From positions 108,285-172,284 of the forward strand of contig NZ_BOOW01000036.1 in assembly GCF_016863435.1 (NCBI RefSeq): 64,000 bases of DNA, in the 5' to 3' direction. The position numbers and the translations under genes are program-made. Below, in pieces: positions 53,271 through 61,900 of the stretch (positions within the stretch are counted from its first letter, which is position 1; every line of letters starts with the position of its first letter). The notes under the pieces were generated by a model. It was not told the DNA's origin and made no database searches. It saw only the letters and a list, made by a program, of their open reading frames with translations. The stretch is from Sinosporangium siamense. GTDB taxonomy: Bacteria > Actinomycetota > Actinomycetes > Streptosporangiales > Streptosporangiaceae.

Positions 53271-53672
53271 TCACGCGGAGAGCCTGGCCACGGTGGTGGG
53301 CAGGGCGAAGGGGAGCTTGTTGGCGTTCTGGGCCACGTCTAGGACCAGCATGCTTTGGGCGGCCGTCGCGGACTCGTCGGCCTTCTCCAGTTCGCTGCTG
53401 CCCTTGGCCACGAAGGCAGCCGCCATATGCGCGTAGATCTTCGTGGTCTCCGTTTTCCTGGCGAGCCTGCTCATCTCCAGGCGGTGGTCGAGCCACATGC
53501 CCAGACCGATCAGCAGGAACGGGATCAGGGCGAGGATCGCGACCAGCGTGCACAGGGGTCCGTCAGGTTGCTGGCTGTTGAGGAGGACCAGGGCGAGGCC
53601 GCCGGGACTGGCGCAGGCGGCAGTTCCCGCCACGGCGCCGGCGCGGGTCTTGCCTAACGAGGATCGCATCAC
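53271..53672 (-). CDS. Small membrane protein of unknown function
   Basis: 133 residues: two hydrophobic helices (about 12-31 and 38-61) and a soluble C-terminal part (about 65-133, helical, ETTKIYAHMAAAFVAKGSSE). GTG/ATG at 53672/53669 overlap the stop of the ROK gene. Third gene of the sigma-ROK operon. No family recognised. Confidence 0.65.
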   Translation of the reverse strand: MMRSSLGKTRAGAVAGTAACASPGGLALVLLNSQQPDGPLCTLVAILALIPFLLIGLGMWLDHRLEMSRLARKTETTKIYAHMAAAFVAKGSSELEKADESATAAQSMLVLDVAQNANKLPFALPTTVARLSA

Positions 53673-54961
53673 CTTCCGGCCTCAGCGTCATCCGTGGCGA
53701 TCTCGGGGTGGACCCCCAAGCGTCGTTCCAGCGCGATCAGCGCGGCGCCATGGGCTCCGTCGTACGGGCCCAGCGGCTGGGGGAGCACCTCGAAGCCGGA
53801 GTATGCCTGATGCGTGTAGTCGGTGAACGTGCGCATCCTGGCGAGGTATTCGGTGGCCGCGTTGCTGTCGGGCTCGGAGAGAATCGGAGGAAGGTAGACC
53901 ACGAGCGGCGAAGCGAACATGTTGATCATCAGACCGACGCCGTGTGCCAGGCCGGTGCCCGCCTCCCTGAAGGCAGCCAGCACCTTTTCCCGAACGTCGC
54001 CGTCGGCGGCCTCAGCCAACTGGACCGCGCCGACCAGCCCCCCTGAAGCCAGGTGGGCAGTGACGTCGTACAGTGCCGACAGTATGCCCCGGGTGCCGGC
54101 GCTGGCCTCGATGCAGCCTTCGCGGCCGCAGTCGCACGGCCGCCCCAAGTCTTTGCTGTTGACCTGGCCGACCTCGACCGACGCACGGCTGAGCCTGCCG
54201 TCCTCGATGTACGCGCCCCCGACCCCTTCACGCACCACCAGCAGCGCGAACGTGGAGCGCGACCGGCCGAGGCCGAACCACCGCTGATAAACCGCCAGGG
54301 CACTGGCGTCGTTGGCGATCGCCACCGGCCAGTCGGTCTGGTCCTGGAGCGGTGTGCCCAAAGGCTCGTTGTGCCATGTGGTGAAACCCAGCTCTTCTCG
54401 CCGATCGATGGGTGGGCTCTTGCAGTAGAACCGCACAACTCCGGCCTCGCTGTCCACCGGACCGCCGACGACCAGTCCGAGCGCCACGTGCCCGGCGGGC
54501 AGGTAGTCCAGCCCCGCAGCCTTCACGAGCCTCTTGGCCAGCGCCGCCGACGCGGCGACCACGTGGGAGACGCTCATGTCTTTCAGCCGCCGATGGCCGT
54601 CCAGCAGCCGCCGGCCCTTCTTGTCGATCAGCGTGGCCACCAGCCGGTAGGGCAGCAGTTCAATGCCGACCGCCCAGCGGGAATCCTCCAGTTCCCTGGC
54701 CCGGTCGATGGCCGCATCCACGAGTTCGGGCGCGACGGTGTCCGCCGCGTCCGCGCCCTGCGGAGATGATGAGGCGAGGAGCCGCTCCAGTTCCTCCATC
54801 GCACCGTTGTTCACTGTGCTGTCGTATCCCTCCTGGGAAAACACGCCTTTGTTGTGCTGTTCCGGCATCAGAGCTCCGAGACTTGTGAAGGAACGACGTT
54901 TCACGTCTGCGGGATGTCGCCGCTTGCGAGCGGCCGGTACGCCAGACTGGGGGATCGTCAT
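53669..54961 (-). CDS. Atypical ROK-family protein
   Basis: 430 residues. ROK signatures: WPVAIANDASALAVYQRWF with D218, VREGVGGAYIEDGRL and the Cys motif C-D-C-G-R-E-G-C-IEA (276-283). The zinc-ligand His of ROK (G-E-x-G-H) is replaced: VEVGQVN has Gln. The N-terminal 95 residues are charged, without a recognisable HTH, so it is neither a standard glucokinase nor a standard NagC-type repressor. Its ATG overlaps the stop of the sigma-like gene (ATGA). Possibly a sugar-sensing partner of that factor. Confidence 0.72.
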   Translation of the reverse strand: MTIPQSGVPAARKRRHPADVKRRSFTSLGALMPEQHNKGVFSQEGYDSTVNNGAMEELERLLASSSPQGADAADTVAPELVDAAIDRARELEDSRWAVGIELLPYRLVATLIDKKGRRLLDGHRRLKDMSVSHVVAASAALAKRLVKAAGLDYLPAGHVALGLVVGGPVDSEAGVVRFYCKSPPIDRREELGFTTWHNEPLGTPLQDQTDWPVAIANDASALAVYQRWFGLGRSRSTFALLVVREGVGGAYIEDGRLSRASVEVGQVNSKDLGRPCDCGREGCIEASAGTRGILSALYDVTAHLASGGLVGAVQLAEAADGDVREKVLAAFREAGTGLAHGVGLMINMFASPLVVYLPPILSEPDSNAATEYLARMRTFTDYTHQAYSGFEVLPQPLGPYDGAHGAALIALERRLGVHPEIATDDAEAGR

Positions 54962-55662
54962 TGTTTTCCTTCCTCCCCGGACCCGTTTTCATCGGCCGGC
55001 CTGAGTTTCTGCCGGCCGCGATAGCGGTAGACCGCGTTCTCGATCTTCTTCTGTTTGACGCCGAGGAACTCGGCGATCTCCGGCATCGTGTAGCCCAAGG
55101 AGTGCAGAAAAAAGGCCGCGCGCAATAGGTCGCTGGGAAGGCGTTCCAGCAACTCTCGGGTACGCTCGCGGCTGATCACCACGTCGGCCGGATCGCCGAA
55201 GTCCTCGTTGCGCCCGGTGTCGGTCACGTACTGATTGATCTTCTCGTCGCCTATGAGCTGATCGTCATAGCGCCGTTCCTTGGCCCACTGGCGGTAGGCG
55301 TTGGGGAATTGGACGAGACATTCGTGGATGAATGCCGTTTTCAAGCCGGCCCCTCCATCCGGTGACCACCAGCCCTCGGCCAGCCTGGCCTTGAACGTCA
55401 CGAGGGCGGCTCCGACGACCTGGACCGGGATGATTCTGGCGGCCTCCTGATCCAGTTCGGGAAACTTCTGGCTGCCGCTGCCGACGGGCATTCGTTTGGC
55501 GCCGAGCCTGGTGAAGATCTCGCCTTTGGCGATCCAGGACTGGAAGATCTGGAGTCCGTACGCCGCCAGCTTGCGCTCTGTGCTCTCCCAGAGCGGGCCT
55601 CGGAAATTCTCCTCGGCCAGCTGCTTGATTAGCTCTTCGTGGTTATCGGGGGGTTGTGACAT
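54958..55662 (-). CDS. Sigma-70-like factor
   Basis: 234 residues. Region 2-like part about 25-130 (AAYGLQIFQSWIAKGEIFTR, GWWSPDGGAGLKTAFIHECL, FPNAYRQWAKERRYDD) and a region 4 HTH (about 165-215: ELLERLPSDLLRAAFFLHSL, GYTMPEIAEFLGVKQKKIEN, AVYRYR). It resembles a group of divergent actinobacterial sigma-70 proteins. First gene of a strictly overlapping operon with the ROK and membrane proteins; no anti-sigma factor of known type is adjacent, so one of these partners may control it. Confidence 0.75.
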   Translation of the reverse strand: MSQPPDNHEELIKQLAEENFRGPLWESTERKLAAYGLQIFQSWIAKGEIFTRLGAKRMPVGSGSQKFPELDQEAARIIPVQVVGAALVTFKARLAEGWWSPDGGAGLKTAFIHECLVQFPNAYRQWAKERRYDDQLIGDEKINQYVTDTGRNEDFGDPADVVISRERTRELLERLPSDLLRAAFFLHSLGYTMPEIAEFLGVKQKKIENAVYRYRGRQKLRPADENGSGEEGKQ

Positions 55663-56059
55663 GGACGCCCCATCTCAGTAACCTGGAGTACCGGGACAGG
55701 GTGTTCTTTCGCATGAGTCACCGTCACCTTCTACCTGGCCTCGAGCGGAAAAACGGATCTTTCACCGCCACGCTTCAGGACCCACCGCATTGTGGGCCCC
55801 ACGGGCCTTGCATTCCCTTTGTAGGTCAGGCCGCGGGTGCTACTTCTCACTATCGGCAAAGATTTTATCGCCGTGACGGGACAACGTGTGGCGGCTCGGG
55901 TGGGAAGAGCCGGTACGGCCGAGGTGACCAGCACCGTTCCCCTATTTCGAACTCGTCCGAAAGGCGGACGGCGCCGGAGCCGAATCGCCTACGAAAACGC
56001 AGAATGCGGAAAGCGCATCTAGGCGTGTCAGCGCGATCCTGTCAGAACCTGCGGAATTC
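55663..56059. other. Promoter and spacer region
   Basis: About 400 bases of mixed composition. Plus-strand frames overlap one another and do not resemble proteins. Contains the promoter of the sigma-ROK operon. No RNA gene seen. Confidence 0.4.
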
Positions 56060-56323
56060 ATGCTCGGCCGTACGGCCCAGCCGGGTGAGCCGTACGTGGT
56101 GTCGGTCGATGCGACTCTGCCGGGTGAGGCCCTGGCCGGGGTGCCGGCCAAGGGCAAGAGCGCAGCCGAGATCGCGCGGATCGCTCGCGAGCGCGGCCTT
56201 CAAGTGAGCTACACGATCGATTGGCCGCTGAATGAGGGGAGGGGCTTCGCGTTGGAGGGATCCGAGGGGAAGCTGCCTGCTTCCCGCATCGATCCCGCCC
56301 CGCGCCCGTTTGGAGGGGGCTGA
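56060..56323 (+). CDS. Short hypothetical frame, perhaps a gene fragment
   Basis: 87 codons with good third-position bias: PGEPYVVSVDATLPGEALAG, SAAEIARIARERGLQVSYT and a proline-rich end. The start codon at 56060 lacks a ribosome site. It lies directly before a recombinase remnant and may belong to the same degraded mobile element. No family recognised. Confidence 0.35.
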   Translation: MLGRTAQPGEPYVVSVDATLPGEALAGVPAKGKSAAEIARIARERGLQVSYTIDWPLNEGRGFALEGSEGKLPASRIDPAPRPFGGG

Positions 56324-56350
56324 AGTCTGTTCCGGCCGCGCAGCGGGTCA

Positions 56351-56600
56351 GTGCGGCGGAGATCAGGGGCGATGATCGAGGAGGTCGGGAATCTTGTGAG
56401 GCTCGTCTCAGAAGCGGATCCGGACGACGGGGCCAAACTCTATGCCCAGCTTGGGCTGAAGCTCCTACTACCCTCAAAAACAGTATGTGGAGGCCCGGAT
56501 CGAACCGGAGCCCCCACATGTGCGTGCGGTGTGTGTCCGAGGGGGGAGCGCCACCACTCGCCCATGGCCCATTGAGGTAATCCCAACGACTTTCATGTGA
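56351..56600 (+). pseudogene. C-terminal remnant of a large serine recombinase
   Basis: MIEEVGNLVRLVSEADPDDG and AKLYAQLGLKL match the last coiled part of actinobacterial serine integrases. A frameshift follows, after which the second frame reads YYPQKQYVEARIEPEPP and VRGGS, the usual final segment. Catalytic and zinc domains are missing. Confidence 0.65.
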
Positions 56601-57156
56601 TCCTGCTGTGCTCGAAATGAACAAGGACCAGTGCAGCTCGCACGATGTCGCCGACGCGACCCGGACTCAGCGAGATGTGCCGGAGCGCCCGCCACCGCCG
56701 GTCAAGCAGCGCGAATCCCCGCTCCCCGAGGCACCTCAAACCCCGCAGCAGCACGTTGCGGGCCCTGATGTCCACATCCAGCTCGACACCGCCGCCCAGG
56801 TGCTTGACAGGTGTGTGGATGCCCCGACCTGCGCCTTCGTAGGCCGCGTCGGCAAGCACCGGCATGTGCTTGAGGAAGGGGCGCAAGGTGTCGAGGACCA
56901 GGAGCCGCGCGGCGGTGACGTCGTGGACGTCCAGGTAGCGGTAGGCCGTCGAGCGTGACAGCCCGAAACCGCGCCCGAGTGTGGGGATGTGGCCGCCGGT
57001 GCGGAACCAGGCCAGGCTGAACACCGCTTGCCACCAGGTCGAACACCTGCGGGTGCCCTTGCGGGTGCCGCGCCGGCGGCGCTCGGCCTTGAGAAGCCCG
57101 GAAAGGTGGGAAACCAGCGCGCGGGAAACATCGAGAGTGGCACGATAGGCAATCAC
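56593..57156 (-). pseudogene. IS5-group transposase with internal deletion
   Basis: 187 residues. The N-terminus (MIAYRATLDVSRALVSHLSG, STWWQAVFSLAWFR, SRSTAYRYLDVH) and a later part (MPVLADAAYEGAGRGIHTPV, then LGERGFALLDRRWRAL) belong to a DDE_Tnp_4/IS5-type transposase. The stretch with the first catalytic Asp is lost, so about 80-90 residues are missing although the frame stays open. Inactive. A GTGGAGTCC/GGACTCCAC inverted repeat lies just upstream. Confidence 0.7.
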
Positions 57157-57453
57157 GTGGAGTCCTCGGTGGTCGGCGGTATGTCAGCACATTCGCTTCT
57201 ACCGGGACTCCACGCCCCTGTCAGGGCAATGGCGTCTTCTCCGCATCTGCGCGGCTTTGCCCCTCATGGCACCACTATGCCTGCTGGGATTACCTCATTG
57301 TCACCCCCATACACCGAGCCTTTTTCATCCTCTCTTGGAGAAAGGGCATGTCACAACATGATCGCGATGCTGCCGAAGCGTCCGTGACGTAGCGAAGCCC
57401 CTGGTAGGCGGGTTGATCGACCAAGATTGACCCAGCAGAACCAGAGGCTTCGA

Positions 57454-58074
57454 GTGCTTTTCTACCGTGCCGCCGTCGATTTGTCTCCTCAGACCCTCAA
57501 GTACGTCGGCGGCCTGATCCGCCGCCACCGCAAGGCCGTCGGCACCGTCTGGCGCCGGCTCAGTCCGGGGCAGCAGGCCATGCTCGTACTGGTCTGCCTG
57601 CGCAAAGGCGAGACGTTCCGCGAACTCGGGGCCGGTTTCGGCGTCTCGGCGGCGACGGCCTGGCAGGTACGTCGAGGAGACCGTGGCGCTGCTGTCGGCC
57701 CGCTCTCCGAAACCGGGGCGCGTGCTCGGAAGGGCGCAATGGGAAGGACTGCGCCACCTCGTCCTGGACGGAACGCTCACCGTACCGACCGGGTCAGGGC
57801 CGATCGGCCGTACTACTCCGGCAAGCATCGGACGCACGGGATGAACGTGCAGGTCATAGCCTCACCGGAGGGGGCGCTCCTCTGGACCTCGGGGGCGCTG
57901 CCCGGCAGCGTCCACGACCTGGTGGCGGCCAGGGCTTGGGGCATTCTCCGCCGCCTGGAGCAGACCGGGCTCCCCGTGCTCGCGGACAAGGCGTACCAAG
58001 GGGCGGGAGGACCGGTCGCAACACCCTGCAAGGCCATCGCGGTCCTACAGAACTATGAGGTCGCCCGAGGATGA
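57454..58074 (+). pseudogene. Second IS5-group (DDE_Tnp_4) transposase, frameshifted and truncated
   Basis: Begins LFYRAAVDLSPQTLKYVGGL, GQQAMLVLVCLRKGETFREL, GVSAATAW. Near 57660 the correct sequence moves to another frame (YVEETVALLSARSPKPGRVL, LRHLVLDGTL with the first Asp) and returns near 57785 (DRPYYSGKHRTHGMNVQVIA with the second Asp region). After VLADKAYQGAGG the tail jumps to AIAVLQNYEVARG, so the third acidic residue region is deleted. GTG 57454 follows AGAGG. Not active. Confidence 0.75.
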
Positions 58075-58190
58075 AAAGGGCTCACCGTATCCCCATGGCT
58101 TGACATGCTTCTTCCGTGCGCCCGGCGGAGCGAACAGACGGGCACTATCGGTTCTTGGAGGGGCAGCGTGTCCGCTTCAGAATCCACGTC

Positions 58191-58855
58191 GGGACCCCTC
58201 GTAGGGGCGATGAGCACTGCCACCCTTCTTCGGGGTTGGCCGGACGTTTCGGACTGTAACCCCCCGTAGGGGCGATGAAGACCGGCGACTCGAACCTGTC
58301 GCTCACCGGCGATCCCTGGCGAAGTACGCTGTCGCTTTTGAGGAAATCGTTTTCCGTCCGCAGTTCCCGGATCTCGCGTTCGTTCACGGAGGCGGGCTCT
58401 TTCATCCACCGCCAAAGGGGCCTCTGCGTCTGCTTCGTGCTGCTCCCGCCGATAGGCGTTCACCTAATTGTGGAGGGTGTGGGAACTGATTCCACGCTCG
58501 CGCGCAACCTGAGCGCCCGGGCGCGAGGTCTCGATGACAAGACGCACGGCCTCTTCCCGGTACTCGGGCGAGAAGCTCTTTTTCTGTCGAGCCAAATCTC
58601 TTACCTTCCGGGCGACCCCTACTCTAGCGGGTGACCTGTCCGGAACCTTCGAGGCACCTCAGACGGACACGGCTAGGCCCTGCCGGGCGGATGCCTGTTG
58701 TGACCCCTCGTAGGGGCGATGAAGCCATTGCTGCGCGCGAAGCGAACCGCGCAAGCTGAGATGTTGTAACCCCTCGTAGGGGCTCGTAGGGGCGATGAAG
58801 ACGCCAGCAGGTCGTCGGGCAGGCAATCGAACATCTCGAGTCGTAACCCCTCGTA
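58191..58855. CRISPR. Degenerate CRISPR array (five repeats) split by an IS3 remnant
   Basis: Repeats of about 27 bases with core CCCCTCGTAGGGGCGATGA, where CCCCT and AGGGG form a short hairpin. Copies: 58191-58217, 58256-58282, 58700-58726, 58766-58802 (carrying an internal 10-base duplication CTCGTAGGGG) and a truncated one at 58843-58855. Spacers of 38, 39 and 40 unrelated bases separate copies 1-2, 3-4 and 4-5; an IS3 orfA remnant occupies the space between copies 2 and 3. The period of 65-67 is unlike type I-E (61). No cas gene is in the window. Orientation uncertain. Confidence 0.75.
58313..58595 (-). pseudogene. IS3-family orfA remnant inside the CRISPR array
   Basis: Minus strand reads LARQKKSFSPEYREEAVRLV, then PGAQVARERGISSHTLHN, where a TAG (58464-58466) replaces the usual Trp codon. 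After a frameshift REIRELRTENDFLKSDSVL follows. This is the helix-turn-helix and coiled coil of IS3-type OrfA. OrfB is absent. TGACCTGTCCGG at 58631 may be a remaining terminal repeat. Confidence 0.7.
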
Positions 58856-58925
58856 AGATCTTTACTTGGCTTCAGACATATGTAACGATCAAGCGGGTTG
58901 AGCCAGTCTTATTAGAAGGGTTCAC

Positions 58926-61900
58926 ATGGGAATATCCTCAGCAAACTACGGTGCGTTATCATCTCGCTACCGCCGCGTTTCTCTGCTCGCGGCCCTAAGC
59001 CTATTCACCTCCCTGTTGACCGCACCTCCTGTCCTTGCCGGGTCAAGCTCTTCCCGGTCTTCTGCTTCTCCACCGATCCCTGGTTCGGTGGATGCTGCCA
59101 AGCACGAAGCCAAGAAACAGAATAAGCGTATCGAAATCCCTTACCTGCGAAGTGAGAACTCGACTACATTCGCCAATCCCGATAGCAGGACGTTATACAC
59201 CGAGGTACACTCAAACGCAATTAGAGTGCAAAAGGACGGCGCCTGGCAAGCTATCGACACGATGCTTGTTGAACAAGATGGCATCGTCAAACCCAAGGCC
59301 ATTAAGGGTGAACTAACCCTTTCAGGCGGTGGCACAACAACCCTACTGGAAATCAAAAGCAGTGAAGGCAAGGCAACGGTATACGCAAATGGCAAACTAC
59401 CTAAGCCGCAGCTTTCAGGCAACACAGCACTTTATCCGGCTGCATATGGTGAGGGCATTGATCTGGTCGTCACTGTCACACCAACGGGATACCGGCAGGA
59501 TATTCTGATCCATCAGAGGCCCACCAAGAAGATCCAGATTCGAGTCCCCGTGGATCTGCCAGATGGGCTACGCTACGGCAAGGGCTCCTCCAGCGGGCTA
59601 GCGCTACTCTCAATCAAAGACAGTAAGAAGATTGCCAACATCGCGCCAGCCCCAGTCGCGGATGCAATTGCGGCAAGCAATCCCGATAAAGGGCGCATCG
59701 GCTCCGCGGCTATATCCGTTGACGGGGCCGGAAAAAGGCAAAATCTCCTGATCGCGCCCGACGCGAAATTTTTATCGGACCCCCATGTTACATACCCGGT
59801 CACCATTACCGCCGCCTCCGACACCTGGACGGGGACCGGCTTGGATGGCGACACTTTTGTCAGCCACAGTTATCCAAACAGCTCTAGCAACCAAAGCCTA
59901 GACCGAATAATCGCAGGCAAGTCCAATAATGGCAGTGTGACATGGCGATCTTATGTTCGCTTCAACGTCGCGAGTACGCCGCTAATGGGAGGAACCGTAG
60001 AGAATGCGGACCTGCGACTCTGGAACCACCAGTCCAATACCTGCGATTCAGAGATAAATTCTGGAATAATCGCGCGACGAATCACCACGGACTGGGACAT
60101 CAACACAATGACATGGAACAGTCAGCCGTCGGTGACCGACCACGCCTTTGTGGCAAATAAAGGCGCCTACGATATGGACTGTCCGCGAGGCGAAGGCGAG
60201 CTCTACTACTCTATTGAACAGATGGTCCAAGGCTGGATGGACGGTACTGCGGACTATGGCGTACAGTTCAGCGCGGTTCGCGAAGACGATATTACCAACT
60301 GGCGCTGGCACAGATCCTCGGAGTATGGATACTGGGGTAGTGGTACGCCTCGCGGGCCCGTTCTGTTTGTACAATACATTCCTGCTCCTCAGCCTGCCGA
60401 AGTTGGAACGCTTCAATACGGCAACTGGAGTGCAACGCAGGAGGAGCTGATCGATCAGCAGGGCCGACAGACCGAAATAGAGGATCCCCCCTTCACAACA
60501 CCATCGGACGAGGAAGCTCGCCAAGCAGCCCTTAACTCGGATGTACGTACCTCCATAAACGCCAATGAACTTCAGGCACCGGTACATCTTACCGGTGATG
60601 CGTTGCAGGAGTTCGCTGACGATGAGGGCGGTGGATTCGAGGAGTATCCTGAACCCCCACCAGAGCAGGACACAATCCCACCCCAGGTGCTGACGGACCC
60701 CTCCGATGGCGAAACCGGCGTTGATCCAAATGTCGAGATTCGAGTAGCTTTCACGGAATCGGTTTCGGGCCCGATATTTGCCATTAGAGATTCGGTAGGA
60801 GCAGACGTCACCTTCCTTGCAACTCCGATCGGTGATGACCCAGACACCCCAGAGGTCGAACCAGGGGATCGAGGATGGGCACTCAAACCTGCACAGCCTT
60901 TGCACGCAACTAAGCCGTACCGCATCGAGGTTAAGGCTGCCAGTGACGCGACCGGTAACATAATGGCCGACTATGCCGCCACATTCACTACGCGGGGACA
61001 AGTAGTACCTGTGCCTGGGTTGGTCGCTGCCTACGGCATGGAAGAAGGCGCAGGAGCAACCGTCACGGACGCTTCCGGACAGAACAACACAGGCACCGCG
61101 GTCGATGCCACCTGGGATTCGGCCGGCAAGTTCGGCCAGGCCCTCTCATTCAACGGCAGCACCAGTGTGGTGAACGTCGCGGACGCTCCTTCTTTGCGTC
61201 TGACGACCGCTCTCACGTTGTCCGCATGGGTCAAGCCCACAACGTTGACAGACTGGCGCACTGTGGTGGCCAAACAGCTCTCCTCGAGTAACGGTGCCTC
61301 GTATGTGCTCTACGGTTCCAACGGCACCGGTCCTTCTGGCTGGTTCCAGAGCGGCGGGCAGAGCTCACAGATCAGCGGACCCGAACCGCTGGCCGTGGAT
61401 ACGTGGAGTCACGTAGCGGTCACCTATGACGGGACGACTGCACGGTTGTATGTGAACGGGGAGCAGTTTGCCGAGGTCCCGCTCAGCGGTGATCTGGACG
61501 ACGACGGTGGAGCAGTTCAGATCGGCAGCAACAGCGTCTGGGGGGAGTTCTTCAGCGGTCTGATCGATGAGGTGCGCATCTACAACATCGCTCAGACCTC
61601 CGGCCAGATCCAAACCGACATGGCCTCCCCCATCGGAAGCACTCAATTGCTGAGTGGTTCCACTCCGCCGCTATCACATAAACTTGCGCCGAGCAAGTCC
61701 CATGCACTGAAGCTCATAGCCACGCCTTCGGAGAAGGTTGCCGGTAAGACTTTGGTCACCAGCCTTGCGCCACGGTTCAAAGTATGGACTACAGGTGTCC
61801 CTCGACTCGTAGAGATGCAGGTAATCGAGGCACCAACCAAATCGTCTAGAAGTGTAAAGACGCTTTGGTCGGGCAAGGCGATGCAGAGCGTTAAGAGATC

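Noticed and set aside
55656..56207. Plus-strand frame of 183 codons
   Set aside because: Mixed composition, no motifs, and it overlaps a better coding-biased frame at 56060.
58283..58312. tRNA T-loop-like sequence (minus strand GGTTCGAGTC)
   Set aside because: No matching acceptor, D or anticodon arms; it is inside the CRISPR-array remnant and fits a spacer.
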